Shown here: positions 47,239-55,784 of the stretch, one piece after another | How positions within the stretch are numbered: the stretch's first letter is position 1 | How the letters are laid out: each line of letters opens with the position of its first letter | DNA from: Planktotalea sp. | Lineage (GTDB): Bacteria > Pseudomonadota > Alphaproteobacteria > Rhodobacterales > Rhodobacteraceae | Length of the DNA: 64,000 nucleotides | Direction of reading: 5' to 3' | Assembly (NCBI RefSeq): GCF_018607995.1 | Contig: NZ_JABBAL010000023.1 | Location: 248,001 to 312,000 of the forward strand | Program-made: the position numbers and the translations under genes | Notes under the pieces: generated by a model | Databases searched by the model: none | What the model was told of the DNA's origin: nothing | What the model saw: the letters and a program-made list of their open reading frames with translations, nothing else

Positions 47239-49507
47239 ATTTCAACTCGATACGACGGTTCTGTGCGCGCGCTTCATCGCTACCTTCAAGGTTCACAGGT
47301 TGAAACTGACCAAACCCGTTCGCCGCTAAACGTGTCGGCGGGATGCCTAGGAAATTCACCATATATTTCACGACCGACAAAGCCCGCGCTTGGCTAAGCT
47401 CCCAATTGTCTGCAAACTCACCCAGACCGGACAGGGGGACATTGTCTGTGTGACCGTCCACACGAATGATCCAATCGATGCCGTCGGGAATGTCATCGGC
47501 GACCGCACCCAAAATCGAGGCAACTTTAGCTACTTCACCGCGCCCTTCAGGCGATAACGCAGCACGTCCAGGCGGGAACAAAACCTCGGATGAGAAAACG
47601 AAACGATCGCCCTCAATACGAACACCATCTTGGCGGCCAAGAACGTCCCTCAAACGACCAAAGAACTCTGAACGATAGCGCTCCAAATCTTTGGTTTGTT
47701 CCTGCAAAGCCAGCGCTTCAACCTCCAGCCTTTTGCGCTCGGCCTCTTCCAACTCCCGCCTTTTGCGTTCCTCTGCAGCGACCCGCGCGAGTGCTGCATT
47801 TAGCTCGGACCCGAGGTTTTGAAGCTGGACTTGGGACGCATCGTCTTGAATTTTAGCTTCATCCAGAATGGCTTGCAGGCTGCCCAATTGCGCGCGGAGC
47901 GCTGCGACTTGTTGGTTTAGCGCCTCTGTTTGCAGTTGCGCTTGCGAGGTTCGTTCTTGTTCTTGCGCTAATTCATCGCGCGCCGCCGCCAGCAAAACCG
48001 CCTGCTGCGTTGCATCATCCAGACGCGTTTCAGCTTGTTGTTCCGCTTCAAGTTTCGCCGCCAATGCTGCCGCCAACTGGCGCTGAACCTCTTCGCGCTC
48101 AAGCTCTACAGCGGTGCGCGCAGCTAAAGCGGCGGCCAACGTTTGCTCTATCTCACTATCGTCCATTGCTACGATCAAATTCGCTTCTGCCAGCGCAAGA
48201 TCATCACGTGTGCGCGCCAGTTCCGAGGTCAGCGCCGCGATGATTTCTGCTGATTTTTCCTGCACCGATACGATCTCCGCCAGTTCGGCCTCTGCCTTGC
48301 TCAGCTGGTGTGTGGTTTGGCTCAGTTGCGCGCGCGTTTCGGCCAATTGCCCTTCTGCACTTGTTAAGGCGGAATTGGTCTGCGTACTCGTGGCGGTCAC
48401 AGTCTCAAGTTTCGCGTTCGTTTCAGTCAGCAGCGCTTCCGCCACGGCCTGTGCAGCCCTGAGCGAGGCAATCCGTTCCGCCGCTTCTTCCTCAGCGGTG
48501 AGTTTGATTGCCTCTGTCAATTCCTGTTTTTTGCGCGCAGCGTCCAAATCAGAGCGCGCCAATGCAAGCTGTGCGAGGACTTGCGTCAGCTCTTTCTCGA
48601 CCGCTGCCTTCGCCGCATCCGTATCCTGACCGGAACTGACAGCCGCCGCCAATTGCGCCGTCAAGTCTTCGCTCGCAGAGCGCGCAGCCGCCAATAGCGT
48701 CAGTGTGTCTTCCGCAGCTTTGCGTTCCGCTTCAAGCGTAAGGGTCATCGCCATCAATTCGGCATCCGCAGTTTCAAGTCGCGCGCGCAGAGCCTTTGCG
48801 GCTTCCGCCTCAAGCAAACGTGCTTCTTCCTCTGCGCTCAAGGCCTCTTGCAACTCTGCCAGTTCTAAGGCGCGCGCGCCGATCACCGCGTCTTTGTCTT
48901 CGCCCTGAGCACGTAAATCCGCAATCAACGCATCCATAGCCTCGCGTTGCGCAGCCGCCAAACGCGCCGCTTCAACCTGTTCATCAATCTCAGAGCGCGC
49001 AGTTGCGAGAGCAAGATCAAGCGCTTCTTTCTCGCTCAACAACTCTGCTTGCGCCTGCTCCAAAGCCGCAACACTGCCCAAAGCGTCATTACGTTGCGAC
49101 AAAAGCGATGCGACTTGCGCTTCAAAACTGGTTATTTGGGCCTGCGCCGCCGATAGCGCGCTATCTTGATCTGCGCGCTCTTGCTGCAAAGATGCGATCA
49201 ACGCGGATTGCGCTTCGGCCCGCGTTGTTGCGTCATCAAGGGTGGCGTTCAAAGTGCCAAGGTCGTTTTCCAAACGCTCGCTGCGATCACGTTCCAAACC
49301 AAGCGCTTGCGCGAGGGCTGCGATTTCTTGGCCAAGATCGTCCAACTCGCTTTCTTGGCCCGTGATCGTCTCGCGCAGCACGAATTGCATCACCATGAAC
49401 ATGGTGAGCACGAACATCAAAACCAGTAAAAGGCCGGTCATCGCGTCGACAAAACCGGGCCAGATAGAGCCTTGGAACCTCTGACCTGTTCGCCGCGAGA
49501 GTGCCAT
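47225..49507 (-). CDS. MotB/OmpA-like protein with a very long coiled coil
   Basis: A 760-residue inner-membrane protein. An N-terminal helix (about residues 18-45, WPGFVDAMTGLLLVLMFVLT) carries the Asp (D21) that in MotB, TolR and ExbD binds protons. Residues about 50-610 are an almost uninterrupted Ala/Glu/Leu-rich coiled coil with heptad-like spacing (LERDRSERLENDLGTLNATL, LAEIVSVQEKSAEIIAALTS). Residues 615-760 form an OmpA-type peptidoglycan-binding domain (FSSEVLFPPGRAALSPEG; WIIRVDGHTDNVPLSG; NRRIELKFTEK). The upstream partner is a MotA/ExbB-like protein (TAATG overlap). Together they resemble a proton-driven stator whose load reaches the cell wall. The role is unknown; it is not flagellar in context. 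Confidence 0.88.
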   Translation of the reverse strand: MALSRRTGQRFQGSIWPGFVDAMTGLLLVLMFVLTMFMVMQFVLRETITGQESELDDLGQEIAALAQALGLERDRSERLENDLGTLNATLDDATTRAEAQSALIASLQQERADQDSALSAAQAQITSFEAQVASLLSQRNDALGSVAALEQAQAELLSEKEALDLALATARSEIDEQVEAARLAAAQREAMDALIADLRAQGEDKDAVIGARALELAELQEALSAEEEARLLEAEAAKALRARLETADAELMAMTLTLEAERKAAEDTLTLLAAARSASEDLTAQLAAAVSSGQDTDAAKAAVEKELTQVLAQLALARSDLDAARKKQELTEAIKLTAEEEAAERIASLRAAQAVAEALLTETNAKLETVTATSTQTNSALTSAEGQLAETRAQLSQTTHQLSKAEAELAEIVSVQEKSAEIIAALTSELARTRDDLALAEANLIVAMDDSEIEQTLAAALAARTAVELEREEVQRQLAAALAAKLEAEQQAETRLDDATQQAVLLAAARDELAQEQERTSQAQLQTEALNQQVAALRAQLGSLQAILDEAKIQDDASQVQLQNLGSELNAALARVAAEERKRRELEEAERKRLEVEALALQEQTKDLERYRSEFFGRLRDVLGRQDGVRIEGDRFVFSSEVLFPPGRAALSPEGRGEVAKVASILGAVADDIPDGIDWIIRVDGHTDNVPLSGLGEFADNWELSQARALSVVKYMVNFLGIPPTRLAANGFGQFQPVNLEGSDEARAQNRRIELKFTEK

Positions 49508-50739
49508 TAGCCGCCATCACGCATGCGCGTTGCACGTGCTTTCGCCGCCCCGGCTGGCGCTTTGCGCGGTTGCGTCAATAAACGCCCCAAAGCGCCGATA
49601 TCGCTGCGCAGTTCTGCCATGGTTTCAGCACGACCCGCTGACATTTCTTCGAGGATTTTCAACAGTTGCACATCCATCGAGCGCAATCGCATCCGGCTTT
49701 CCGCATCGATCCCCTCGCCACCGCCAAGCACGCCACCATCAAGTTTAGCGATCAACTGCTCCTGTCCTTCGGCAACACGAATGAGCGCATCTGTGGCCGT
49801 GCCCGTGGCTTCCATTCGTTCGGTCATGCTTGAAATCGCATCGGTTAACGCACCAAGTTTGTCGTCCACCATGGAGCGGCTCACGTCGCTTTGCGTGAAC
49901 ATGAACTGCAGCGCTTCCATCTGCTCGGCCATGTGATCGACAACCGCACCCATCACAGAATTTTCAACGCTGCCTTCGCCGTCGCCTGTCGAAAATCCGA
50001 GGCGCGTGATACTTGAGAGCCACTCTTCGAGTTCACGGTAAAAACGGTTTTGACCGTGCCCAGCGAATAATTCCAACAGGCCAACAACAAGCGATCCCGC
50101 CAGTCCCAAAAGCGACGAACCAAACGCAACACCCATGCCACCCATTTGCGCCTCAAGCCCTGATTGCAGGCGTTTGAACACGTCTGCGCCCGTCTCGCCT
50201 TCCGCTGCGCTCAGGTTGCGGATAGTATCAACAATGGCAGGAACGGTGGTCGCAAGGCCATAAAACGTTCCAAGAAGTCCTAAGAAAATCAGCAAATTAA
50301 CAAGATATCGCGTAATTTCGCGGGCTTCATCAACCCGCGTCGCGACTGAATCCAAGATTGAGCGCGTCGAGCTGGAAGAGATCTGCATTCGCGCCCCGCG
50401 CGAGCGCAACAAAGTCGCGAGAGGAGCCAACAATTGCGGCGCTTTAATGCTCGGATCTTCGCGGTTCTCTGAGGCAAACGCTTCTAACCAGCGGACAGAA
50501 TTGATCAATTGTCCAACCTGATAAAAACAGGCCATGACACCGATGAAGAACACAAACAGGATGAATCCGTTCAACCATGGATTGGCTAAAAATACAGGCA
50601 GCACGCGCGGCAGCGCGACAAATGCACCAGCCCCGACAAGACCTATAACAATCAGCATCGACAGGATCTGTCGAATAGGCTGAGAAAACTGCGCGCGCAC
50701 CTCGCGGTCTGGCTTGTCCAAGGGGACTGCTCCTGACAC
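49507..50739 (-). CDS. MotA/TolQ/ExbB proton-channel family protein
   Basis: A 410-residue membrane protein with four hydrophobic helices: about residues 26-45, 53-75 (FILFVFFIGVMACFYQVGQL), 142-165 (TRYLVNLLIFLGLLGTFYGL) and 199-222 (MGVAFGSSLLGLAGSLVVGL). The helix 3-4 signature of MotA/ExbB channels is visible, with GLATTVPAIVDTIRNLS between them. The C-terminal 170 residues are a cytoplasmic coiled-coil-rich tail (EQMEALQFMFTQSDVSRSMV, EGQEQLIAKLDGG). It is translationally coupled to the MotB/OmpA-like gene. The ATG at 50737-50739 has GTCAGGAG upstream. The arrangement differs from ExbB-ExbD-TonB, as no TonB or receptor gene is nearby. Confidence 0.88.
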   Translation of the reverse strand: MSGAVPLDKPDREVRAQFSQPIRQILSMLIVIGLVGAGAFVALPRVLPVFLANPWLNGFILFVFFIGVMACFYQVGQLINSVRWLEAFASENREDPSIKAPQLLAPLATLLRSRGARMQISSSSTRSILDSVATRVDEAREITRYLVNLLIFLGLLGTFYGLATTVPAIVDTIRNLSAAEGETGADVFKRLQSGLEAQMGGMGVAFGSSLLGLAGSLVVGLLELFAGHGQNRFYRELEEWLSSITRLGFSTGDGEGSVENSVMGAVVDHMAEQMEALQFMFTQSDVSRSMVDDKLGALTDAISSMTERMEATGTATDALIRVAEGQEQLIAKLDGGVLGGGEGIDAESRMRLRSMDVQLLKILEEMSAGRAETMAELRSDIGALGRLLTQPRKAPAGAAKARATRMRDGG

Positions 50740-50788
50740 GTTTCTTATTGGAAAACATTCTACTCAGATTGAACCCTTAAGCCAAGAG

Positions 50789-51316
50789 TTATGAGCACAG
50801 CGCTTTTACGCGCTCTGAGAGCCAGTTCAGATCCGTGTCTTCGATGCCCAATTCCACAAGATGACCCGCAGTATTGTGCAGATAGTCCGTGTTCGGTCCG
50901 CGGTCCCCGACGGCGCGCGCAATTACCTGCGCTTGCTCTTCCAAATCGAGATGACAGTATTGCACATGGTCTGGATCGATCACGTATGTCACCGCCTCGA
51001 TCACCTCACCTGTGTTAAGATACACATCGAGAGTTTTCTCTAGATAGGCCGACGAGATCAACTCGCGTTCACGCAAATATGCCAGCGTTTCCACCTCTGC
51101 GCCCGCTTTCACGCGCAAAGCAACGCCTTTACAGTGCGCGTCTTTCATTTCATCCAGCGCGAGCACTAGCCCTGGATGTTCAGACGTGCCGCGATGATGG
51201 ATCGAGCGCATACAAAAACTGCGCGCATAACCGTGCATAACGCCTACATGCTGCGCGTCCACCCCAAAGCCCGGATCCCACAAAAGAGAGCCGTAGCCAA
51301 ACACCCACATCGTCAT
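50789..51316 (-). CDS. ChaC-like gamma-glutamylcyclotransferase
   Basis: A 175-residue gamma-glutamylcyclotransferase-fold protein of the ChaC type, which degrades glutathione to 5-oxoproline and Cys-Gly. The substrate-binding P-loop-like motif is WVFGYGSLLWDPGF, followed by CMRSIHHRGTSEHPGLVLAL and the catalytic Glu region LRERELISSAYLEKTLDVYL. The C-terminus has LEEQAQVIARAVGDRGPNTD and YLHNTAGHLVELGIEDTDLN, typical of ChaC. It is divergent from the DUF2125 gene. A second, more distant gamma-glutamylcyclotransferase-like fragment lies at the left edge of the window. Confidence 0.92.
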   Translation of the reverse strand: MTMWVFGYGSLLWDPGFGVDAQHVGVMHGYARSFCMRSIHHRGTSEHPGLVLALDEMKDAHCKGVALRVKAGAEVETLAYLRERELISSAYLEKTLDVYLNTGEVIEAVTYVIDPDHVQYCHLDLEEQAQVIARAVGDRGPNTDYLHNTAGHLVELGIEDTDLNWLSERVKALCS

Positions 51317-51374
51317 CGTACTGGTCCTTTTCTGATGCCTGCCTTAGATACGAGCCAAGCCTTAAGGAAAAGCC

Positions 51375-52373
51375 ATGAAACGACTGCTATTTGTGATTAT
51401 CGCCGCTGCTGCGCTTTATGCGGGCTATTGGTTTGTCGGGTCGAACGGAGCCACTGCAGGCTTTGAGCGCTGGTTCGAAGACCGCCGCACAGAGGGCTGG
51501 GTAGCGGACGTCGAGAGCATCGAAACACGTGGTTTCCCAAGTCGCTTTGACACGACCTTAACTGGGATTTCTTTGGCTGATCCTGATACGGGCGTCGCTT
51601 ATTTCGCGCCTTTTCTGCAAATTTTTGCGCTCAGCTATAAGCCGGAGCACCTGATCGCCGTCTGGCCAAAGGAACAAAGCGTCAGCAGCCCATTCGGCAA
51701 GGCGGAGATCACAAGCGACGACATGCGTGCCTCTTTGATTGTGAAGAAAAACACATCGCTTGCTTTGGAAAAGGCAAATTACACGACTGATGCTGTGACG
51801 CTTCAAATGGACAACGGTGAAACCTTCGGGACTGCAAAGGCCTCGATGGCGATAGAATTGATTCCTGCCGCGCAAAACGCCTATCATTTCGGGGTGAACC
51901 TGAAGGACGTTTTATTGCCTGAGCCAAGGGGGATACGTCTTGAGGCGGGTATACTGCCCAAAACGCTTGAGTTCGCACGCGTCGATGTCACCGCCGCCTT
52001 TGATGCGCCCTGGGATTTGAACGCTTTGCAAAGCGCGCGTCCGCAACCCAAGCGCATTACTGTGAAATTGATCGAGGCGAAGTGGGGCCAGCTAGAACTA
52101 CGTCTCGCAGGTGCGTTTGATGTGGACACCACAGGGCGTGCGACGGGTCAAATCACGATAAAGGCGCAGAACTGGCGCGATATCTTGGCGGTAAGTGCCG
52201 CGACAGGCGCAATCCCGACGCAACTGGTGCGACCGTTTGAGCAAGGATTATCATTGCTGTCAGGCCTGTCTGGCAATCGCAACACGCTTGATCTGCCTTT
52301 GACGCTGGATCAAGGCCAGATGAAACTGGGGCCGATCCCTATTGGACCCGCCCCGCTGTTTCGTCTTCGTTAA
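51375..52373 (+). CDS. DUF2125 family protein
   Basis: A 332-residue protein with an N-terminal signal anchor (LLFVIIAAAALYAGYWFVGS, residues about 4-23) and a beta-rich periplasmic body. DUF2125 features visible are GFERWFEDRRTEGWVADVES, TRGFPSRFDTTLTGISLADP and the end LGPIPIGPAPLFRLR. The family occurs in alphaproteobacteria with no known function; its shape suggests a periplasmic lipid- or membrane-facing protein, but this is inference. ATG 51375 follows TTAAGGAAAAGCC. The stop overlaps the convergent ribH2 gene by 4 bases. Confidence 0.85.
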   Translation: MKRLLFVIIAAAALYAGYWFVGSNGATAGFERWFEDRRTEGWVADVESIETRGFPSRFDTTLTGISLADPDTGVAYFAPFLQIFALSYKPEHLIAVWPKEQSVSSPFGKAEITSDDMRASLIVKKNTSLALEKANYTTDAVTLQMDNGETFGTAKASMAIELIPAAQNAYHFGVNLKDVLLPEPRGIRLEAGILPKTLEFARVDVTAAFDAPWDLNALQSARPQPKRITVKLIEAKWGQLELRLAGAFDVDTTGRATGQITIKAQNWRDILAVSAATGAIPTQLVRPFEQGLSLLSGLSGNRNTLDLPLTLDQGQMKLGPIPIGPAPLFRLR

Positions 52374-52807
52374 GCGTAGTGCTCTAACGTTACGCGCACC
52401 GCTTGTGCAGCCTCTGCGCCTTTTTTGACAAAGTGATCGGTATAAAAGCCGATGTGCTCTGCGCTTGGCTGAAAATGATGCGGCGTGAGAGAGACTGAGA
52501 AAGTTGGCGCACCCGTGCTCATCTGCGCCTCCATCAGTCCATTTACCACGGCAGCAGCCACAAAATCATGGCGATAGATCCCGCCATCAACGACCAGAGC
52601 CGCACAAACAACGGCATCAAATTCCCCTGATGCCCCCAGTTTTTTCGCTAAAAGCGGCATTTCAAACGCCCCCGGCACATCGAAGGGTGTGATCTGAACA
52701 GTCGCATCAACGCTGTCCATATCCGCCTCGAAGCCAACAAGAGCTTGATCCACGATCTCGCTGTGCCAACGCGCTTTGATAAACGCAATTTTAAGTAGTT
52801 TCGTCAT
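52370..52807 (-). CDS. ribH: 6,7-dimethyl-8-ribityllumazine synthase (RibH2-type)
   Basis: Condenses 5-amino-6-ribitylaminouracil with 3,4-dihydroxy-2-butanone 4-phosphate to lumazine, the penultimate step of riboflavin synthesis. The 145-residue product has IAFIKARWHSEIVDQALVGF, the substrate-binding DVPGAFEMPLLAKKLGASGE, and GGIYRHDFVAAAVVNGLMEA with the catalytic His region. The Trp in KARWHSEIV and short length resemble RibH2 of Rhizobiales/Brucella rather than the icosahedral RibH1. The FMN riboswitch at 52886-53020 lies upstream on the same strand, and no other riboflavin-synthesis gene is nearby. Confidence 0.92.
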   Translation of the reverse strand: MTKLLKIAFIKARWHSEIVDQALVGFEADMDSVDATVQITPFDVPGAFEMPLLAKKLGASGEFDAVVCAALVVDGGIYRHDFVAAAVVNGLMEAQMSTGAPTFSVSLTPHHFQPSAEHIGFYTDHFVKKGAEAAQAVRVTLEHYA

Positions 52808-52885
52808 TTTGGAACCTTTGTTTTAGACGTCACAAAAGTCCCAGAGCATCGCTTTAGCCTACCTGCCCCGAAGGACATGCAAACC

Positions 52886-53020
52886 GCTCTCTTTCATCCG
52901 GACTTTCACCGTCGGCTCTGGAATTCCACCAAATCTGCTGTCCCAATGATCCGCCTTAGGCTCACTAGCGCTCGCGGGCTATCACCGCCGGTAGGGACTT
53001 TCACCCTGCCCTGAGAACAT
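52886..53020 (-). promoter_or_regulatory. FMN riboswitch (RFN element) upstream of ribH2
   Basis: On the minus strand the hallmark blocks appear in order: CAGGGCAGGGTGAAAGTCCC, then TACCGGCGGTGATAGCCCGC, a variable arm, GAGCCGACGGTGAAAGTCCG and GATGAAAGAGAGCGG. These are the conserved junction and loop sequences of the RFN aptamer, which binds FMN. The aptamer ends about 80 bases before the ribH2 ATG. No clear terminator with a U-run was seen in that gap, so control may be at translation. The divergent ArgE/DapE gene starts at 53099. Confidence 0.93.
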
Positions 53021-53098
53021 CGCCTTGGTGACATGCGCGCGTAGGTCTTGCAAGAGGGCGTTCGCCACGTCACTTTGAACCGCAAACAGGAGAGCGAC

Positions 53099-54388
53099 AT
53101 GAGCGATTTACAGACGCGGCTGGCCAAACGCATTGAAGACAAACGCGACGATCTGATCGCGCTCACGCAGGACTTGATCCGCATTCCAACGCTCAATCCC
53201 CCCGGTGAAAACTACCGCGAGATCTGCACATTCTTGGGCGAGCGCTTGGCGCGAAGTGGGTTCACAATGGCAATGGTGCGCGCAGAGGGTGCGCCCGGCG
53301 ATTGCACGAAATATCCACGCTGGAACGTTGTGTGCCGCCGTGAAGGCAAACGCCCGGGTGAATGTGTCCATTTCAACTCTCATATCGACGTGGTGGAGGT
53401 CGGCGCAGGCTGGACCTTTGATCCGTTTGGAGGGGAATTGAGCGACGGCAAAATCTATGGGCGGGGAGCCTGCGACATGAAAGGCGGTCTCGCCGCCTCG
53501 ATTATCGCAGCGGAAGCCTTCGTAGAGGAATGCCCCGACTACGCGGGCGCGATAGAAATCAGCGGGACCGCGGATGAGGAATCAGGCGGCTATGGCGGCG
53601 TTGCTTATCTAGCAGAAAAGGGGTTTTACGATCCGAACCGCGTGCAGCATGTGATTATTCCTGAACCTCTCGGCGTAGATTCAATCTGCCTTGGTCATCG
53701 CGGTGGTTGGTGGGCTGAGATCGAAACATTCGGTGAAATCGCCCATGGTTGCATGCCGTTCTTAGGGGACTGCGCGGTTCGCCACATGGGGGCGGTGCTC
53801 GATAAATTCGAAGATACGCTTTATCCCGCGATGGCCGCGCGCCACACAGAAATGCCGGTGATCCCAGAGGGTGCACGCCAGTCGACAATGAACATTAACT
53901 CGATCCATGGCGGGCAGAATGAGCAGGCAGAAGATAGCACTGCTCTCCCTTCGCACTGCGTTCCTGACAGCTGCCGCATCGTCATTGATCGTCGCTATTT
54001 GGCGGAGGAAAACTATGATGGTGTCAGCGGTGAGGTGAAAAACCTTCTAGAAGACTTGCGCGTGACGCGGCCCAATTTTGAATATGCGATGCGCGAATTG
54101 AACCATGTCGCCCCCTCCATGACCGATAAAGAAGCGCCAGTTGTGCAAACCGTTGCCCGCGCGATTGAGGCAGTGATGGGCAAGAAAGTGCGCTATGTCG
54201 CGTCGCCCGGAACCTATGATCAAAAGCACATTGACCGGATTGGGAAGCTAAAGAACTGCATCGCATATGGTCCCGGCATTCTGGAACTGGCGCATAAACC
54301 TGACGAATATGTCGGGGTTGAAGATATGGTCGAGAGCGCAAAGGTCATGGCGCATACACTAGCGCAACTTTTGAATGGTGAGGTTTGA
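53099..54388 (+). CDS. ArgE/DapE-family deacylase (M20 metallopeptidase)
   Basis: A 429-residue zinc-dependent aminoacylase-type enzyme. Metal-binding motifs are HFNSHIDVVEVGAGW (HxD), YGRGACDMKGGLAASI with the bridging Asp, SGTADEESGGYGG (catalytic and bridging Glu) and a C-terminal His near LAHKPDEYVGVEDM. A dimerisation domain is inserted (about residues 190-320, GEIAHGCMPFLGDCAVRHMG). Such enzymes remove acyl groups from N-acyl amino acids; the exact substrate is not readable. ATG 53099 has CAGGAGAGCGAC upstream. It is divergent from the FMN riboswitch and convergent with the Hsp70-like gene. Confidence 0.88.
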   Translation: MSDLQTRLAKRIEDKRDDLIALTQDLIRIPTLNPPGENYREICTFLGERLARSGFTMAMVRAEGAPGDCTKYPRWNVVCRREGKRPGECVHFNSHIDVVEVGAGWTFDPFGGELSDGKIYGRGACDMKGGLAASIIAAEAFVEECPDYAGAIEISGTADEESGGYGGVAYLAEKGFYDPNRVQHVIIPEPLGVDSICLGHRGGWWAEIETFGEIAHGCMPFLGDCAVRHMGAVLDKFEDTLYPAMAARHTEMPVIPEGARQSTMNINSIHGGQNEQAEDSTALPSHCVPDSCRIVIDRRYLAEENYDGVSGEVKNLLEDLRVTRPNFEYAMRELNHVAPSMTDKEAPVVQTVARAIEAVMGKKVRYVASPGTYDQKHIDRIGKLKNCIAYGPGILELAHKPDEYVGVEDMVESAKVMAHTLAQLLNGEV

Positions 54389-55642
54389 TCATAGGTCTTG
54401 CGTGGCGAGTGTGAGACCTTCGATGATGCCCGTGAGCGCCGCACCGTGATGGATTTTTGCGTTTGGAAATGCGTTGGCGGTTGCAGTTTGTACCGCTTGC
54501 ATTAAGCTGGATCCGCCCACGAAAATAAGATGCGTGACGTTATCGGGCGCATGATCTGTTTGGGCGATGCAATGTAGTGCTGTCTGCGCGATTTGCTCGG
54601 CTGACGCACGAAGCGAGTGGGCAAGCGCGAGCGCATAAAGCGGCGCGCTCAGCCCCTTTTCCAAAGGATCAAGGTTAATGTCTACGCTTGCGAGTGGTTT
54701 CGTGTTCAACCTTATCTTTGCCGCTTCAATGGCGAAGGCAAGATCGTGGCCGCGCTCATCCTCCAACACGCGCGCAAGGCGTTTGAGTTTGACTGGTTCC
54801 ATCGCATATTGCAGCAGATCCTCTGCCGCACGGCGCGTATCAGGCGCGTAAAGGAACGGAATTTTCTGCCACGTCGCGAGATCCGCAAAGATGCCATTCG
54901 GTGCAAGATGCGTTTCCTTGCCAAACGCATGGCGAATTCGGCTGCCACGTCCCATCAAAGGCATCACATGATCAAAGCTGAGCAGGCGATCGAAATCTGT
55001 GCCGCCAAGGCGCAGACCCTCGCTTTGGACAATCTCAATCGCACCATTCCCTTTACTGCGAAACAGCGTGAAATCCGACGTACCGCCGCCAATATCTATG
55101 ACAAGACCAAGATCATTGGGCTGCAAAACATCGGCCTGCGCGCGCGCCGCAGCCTCCGGTTCATTCATGAAATGGACGTCTCGGAAGCCGGCGATCTGGT
55201 AGCATTCAGTCAGGTCCGCAAGCGCTTGGGCGTCACGTTTGAAATCGCCGTGAAACTTAACGGGCCGACCAGAGAGAGCGCGCGTGTAGCTTTTCCCTGT
55301 CTGCGCCTCTGTGCGGTGCTTCATCTCGGACAAAAAACGTGCGACGATGTCGATGTAAATCATCCGTTTGCCTAGAAACGTGCTGCTTTCACGGATAAGC
55401 GGCGTGCCAAGCAGTGATTTGAGCGCGCGCACATAGCGCCCCCAAGCACCTTCGAACAGGGCCTGTTCCGCCGCGGACCCAAAAGCGATTTGCTTTTCTT
55501 CAAAATCAAAGAACAGCGCAGTGGGCAGCGTTTGCTCGCCGCTCTCAAGCTCGATGAGCCGGATTTTGCCGTTCTCAAACACCCCAACGGCCGAGTTAGA
55601 CGTACCAAAGTCGATGGCTAAAACTGCATCTTGCTGCCCCAT
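54389..55642 (-). CDS. YegD-like Hsp70-family protein
   Basis: A 417-residue Hsp70/actin-fold ATPase without a classical substrate-binding domain, closest in type to YegD. Phosphate-1 is VLAIDFGTSNSAVGVFENGK, phosphate-2 is LVIDIGGGTSDFTLFRSKGN and the adenosine motif is LIFVGGSSLMQAVQTATAN. NEPEAAARAQADVL is the connect-1-like segment. Compared with DnaK the C-terminal lid is missing. I start at ATG 55640-55642 (MGQQDAVLAIDFG), with AGGGTG upstream; an in-frame start 32 codons earlier adds a Cys-rich stretch unlike the family. The divergent peptide-binding protein gene begins 143 bases away. Confidence 0.85.
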   Translation of the reverse strand: MGQQDAVLAIDFGTSNSAVGVFENGKIRLIELESGEQTLPTALFFDFEEKQIAFGSAAEQALFEGAWGRYVRALKSLLGTPLIRESSTFLGKRMIYIDIVARFLSEMKHRTEAQTGKSYTRALSGRPVKFHGDFKRDAQALADLTECYQIAGFRDVHFMNEPEAAARAQADVLQPNDLGLVIDIGGGTSDFTLFRSKGNGAIEIVQSEGLRLGGTDFDRLLSFDHVMPLMGRGSRIRHAFGKETHLAPNGIFADLATWQKIPFLYAPDTRRAAEDLLQYAMEPVKLKRLARVLEDERGHDLAFAIEAAKIRLNTKPLASVDINLDPLEKGLSAPLYALALAHSLRASAEQIAQTALHCIAQTDHAPDNVTHLIFVGGSSLMQAVQTATANAFPNAKIHHGAALTGIIEGLTLATQDL

Positions 55643-55784
55643 ATCAACACCCTGCATGATCCAAAAGCAGCGCAGTACGAAGTCAAAGCAGCGCTTGCAA
55701 GCCCCGAATTCTCCGCAATCCTCCCTAGCCAGCTCCAATTGAAATGGCTAACGTCGTCGCTAATCAATCTTCGGGAGACAGAAT

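Noticed and set aside
47225..50739. Zorya anti-phage defence (ZorA/ZorB-like pair)
   Set aside because: Only the MotA/MotB-like pair is present. No ZorC, ZorD or ZorE-type helicase or nuclease gene is adjacent; the neighbours are an M23 peptidase pseudogene and ChaC. Treated as an unknown stator-like system instead.
52906..53196. Minus-strand reading frame of 96 codons across the ribH2 leader
   Set aside because: It lies across the FMN riboswitch, whose conserved blocks explain the sequence; no protein family.
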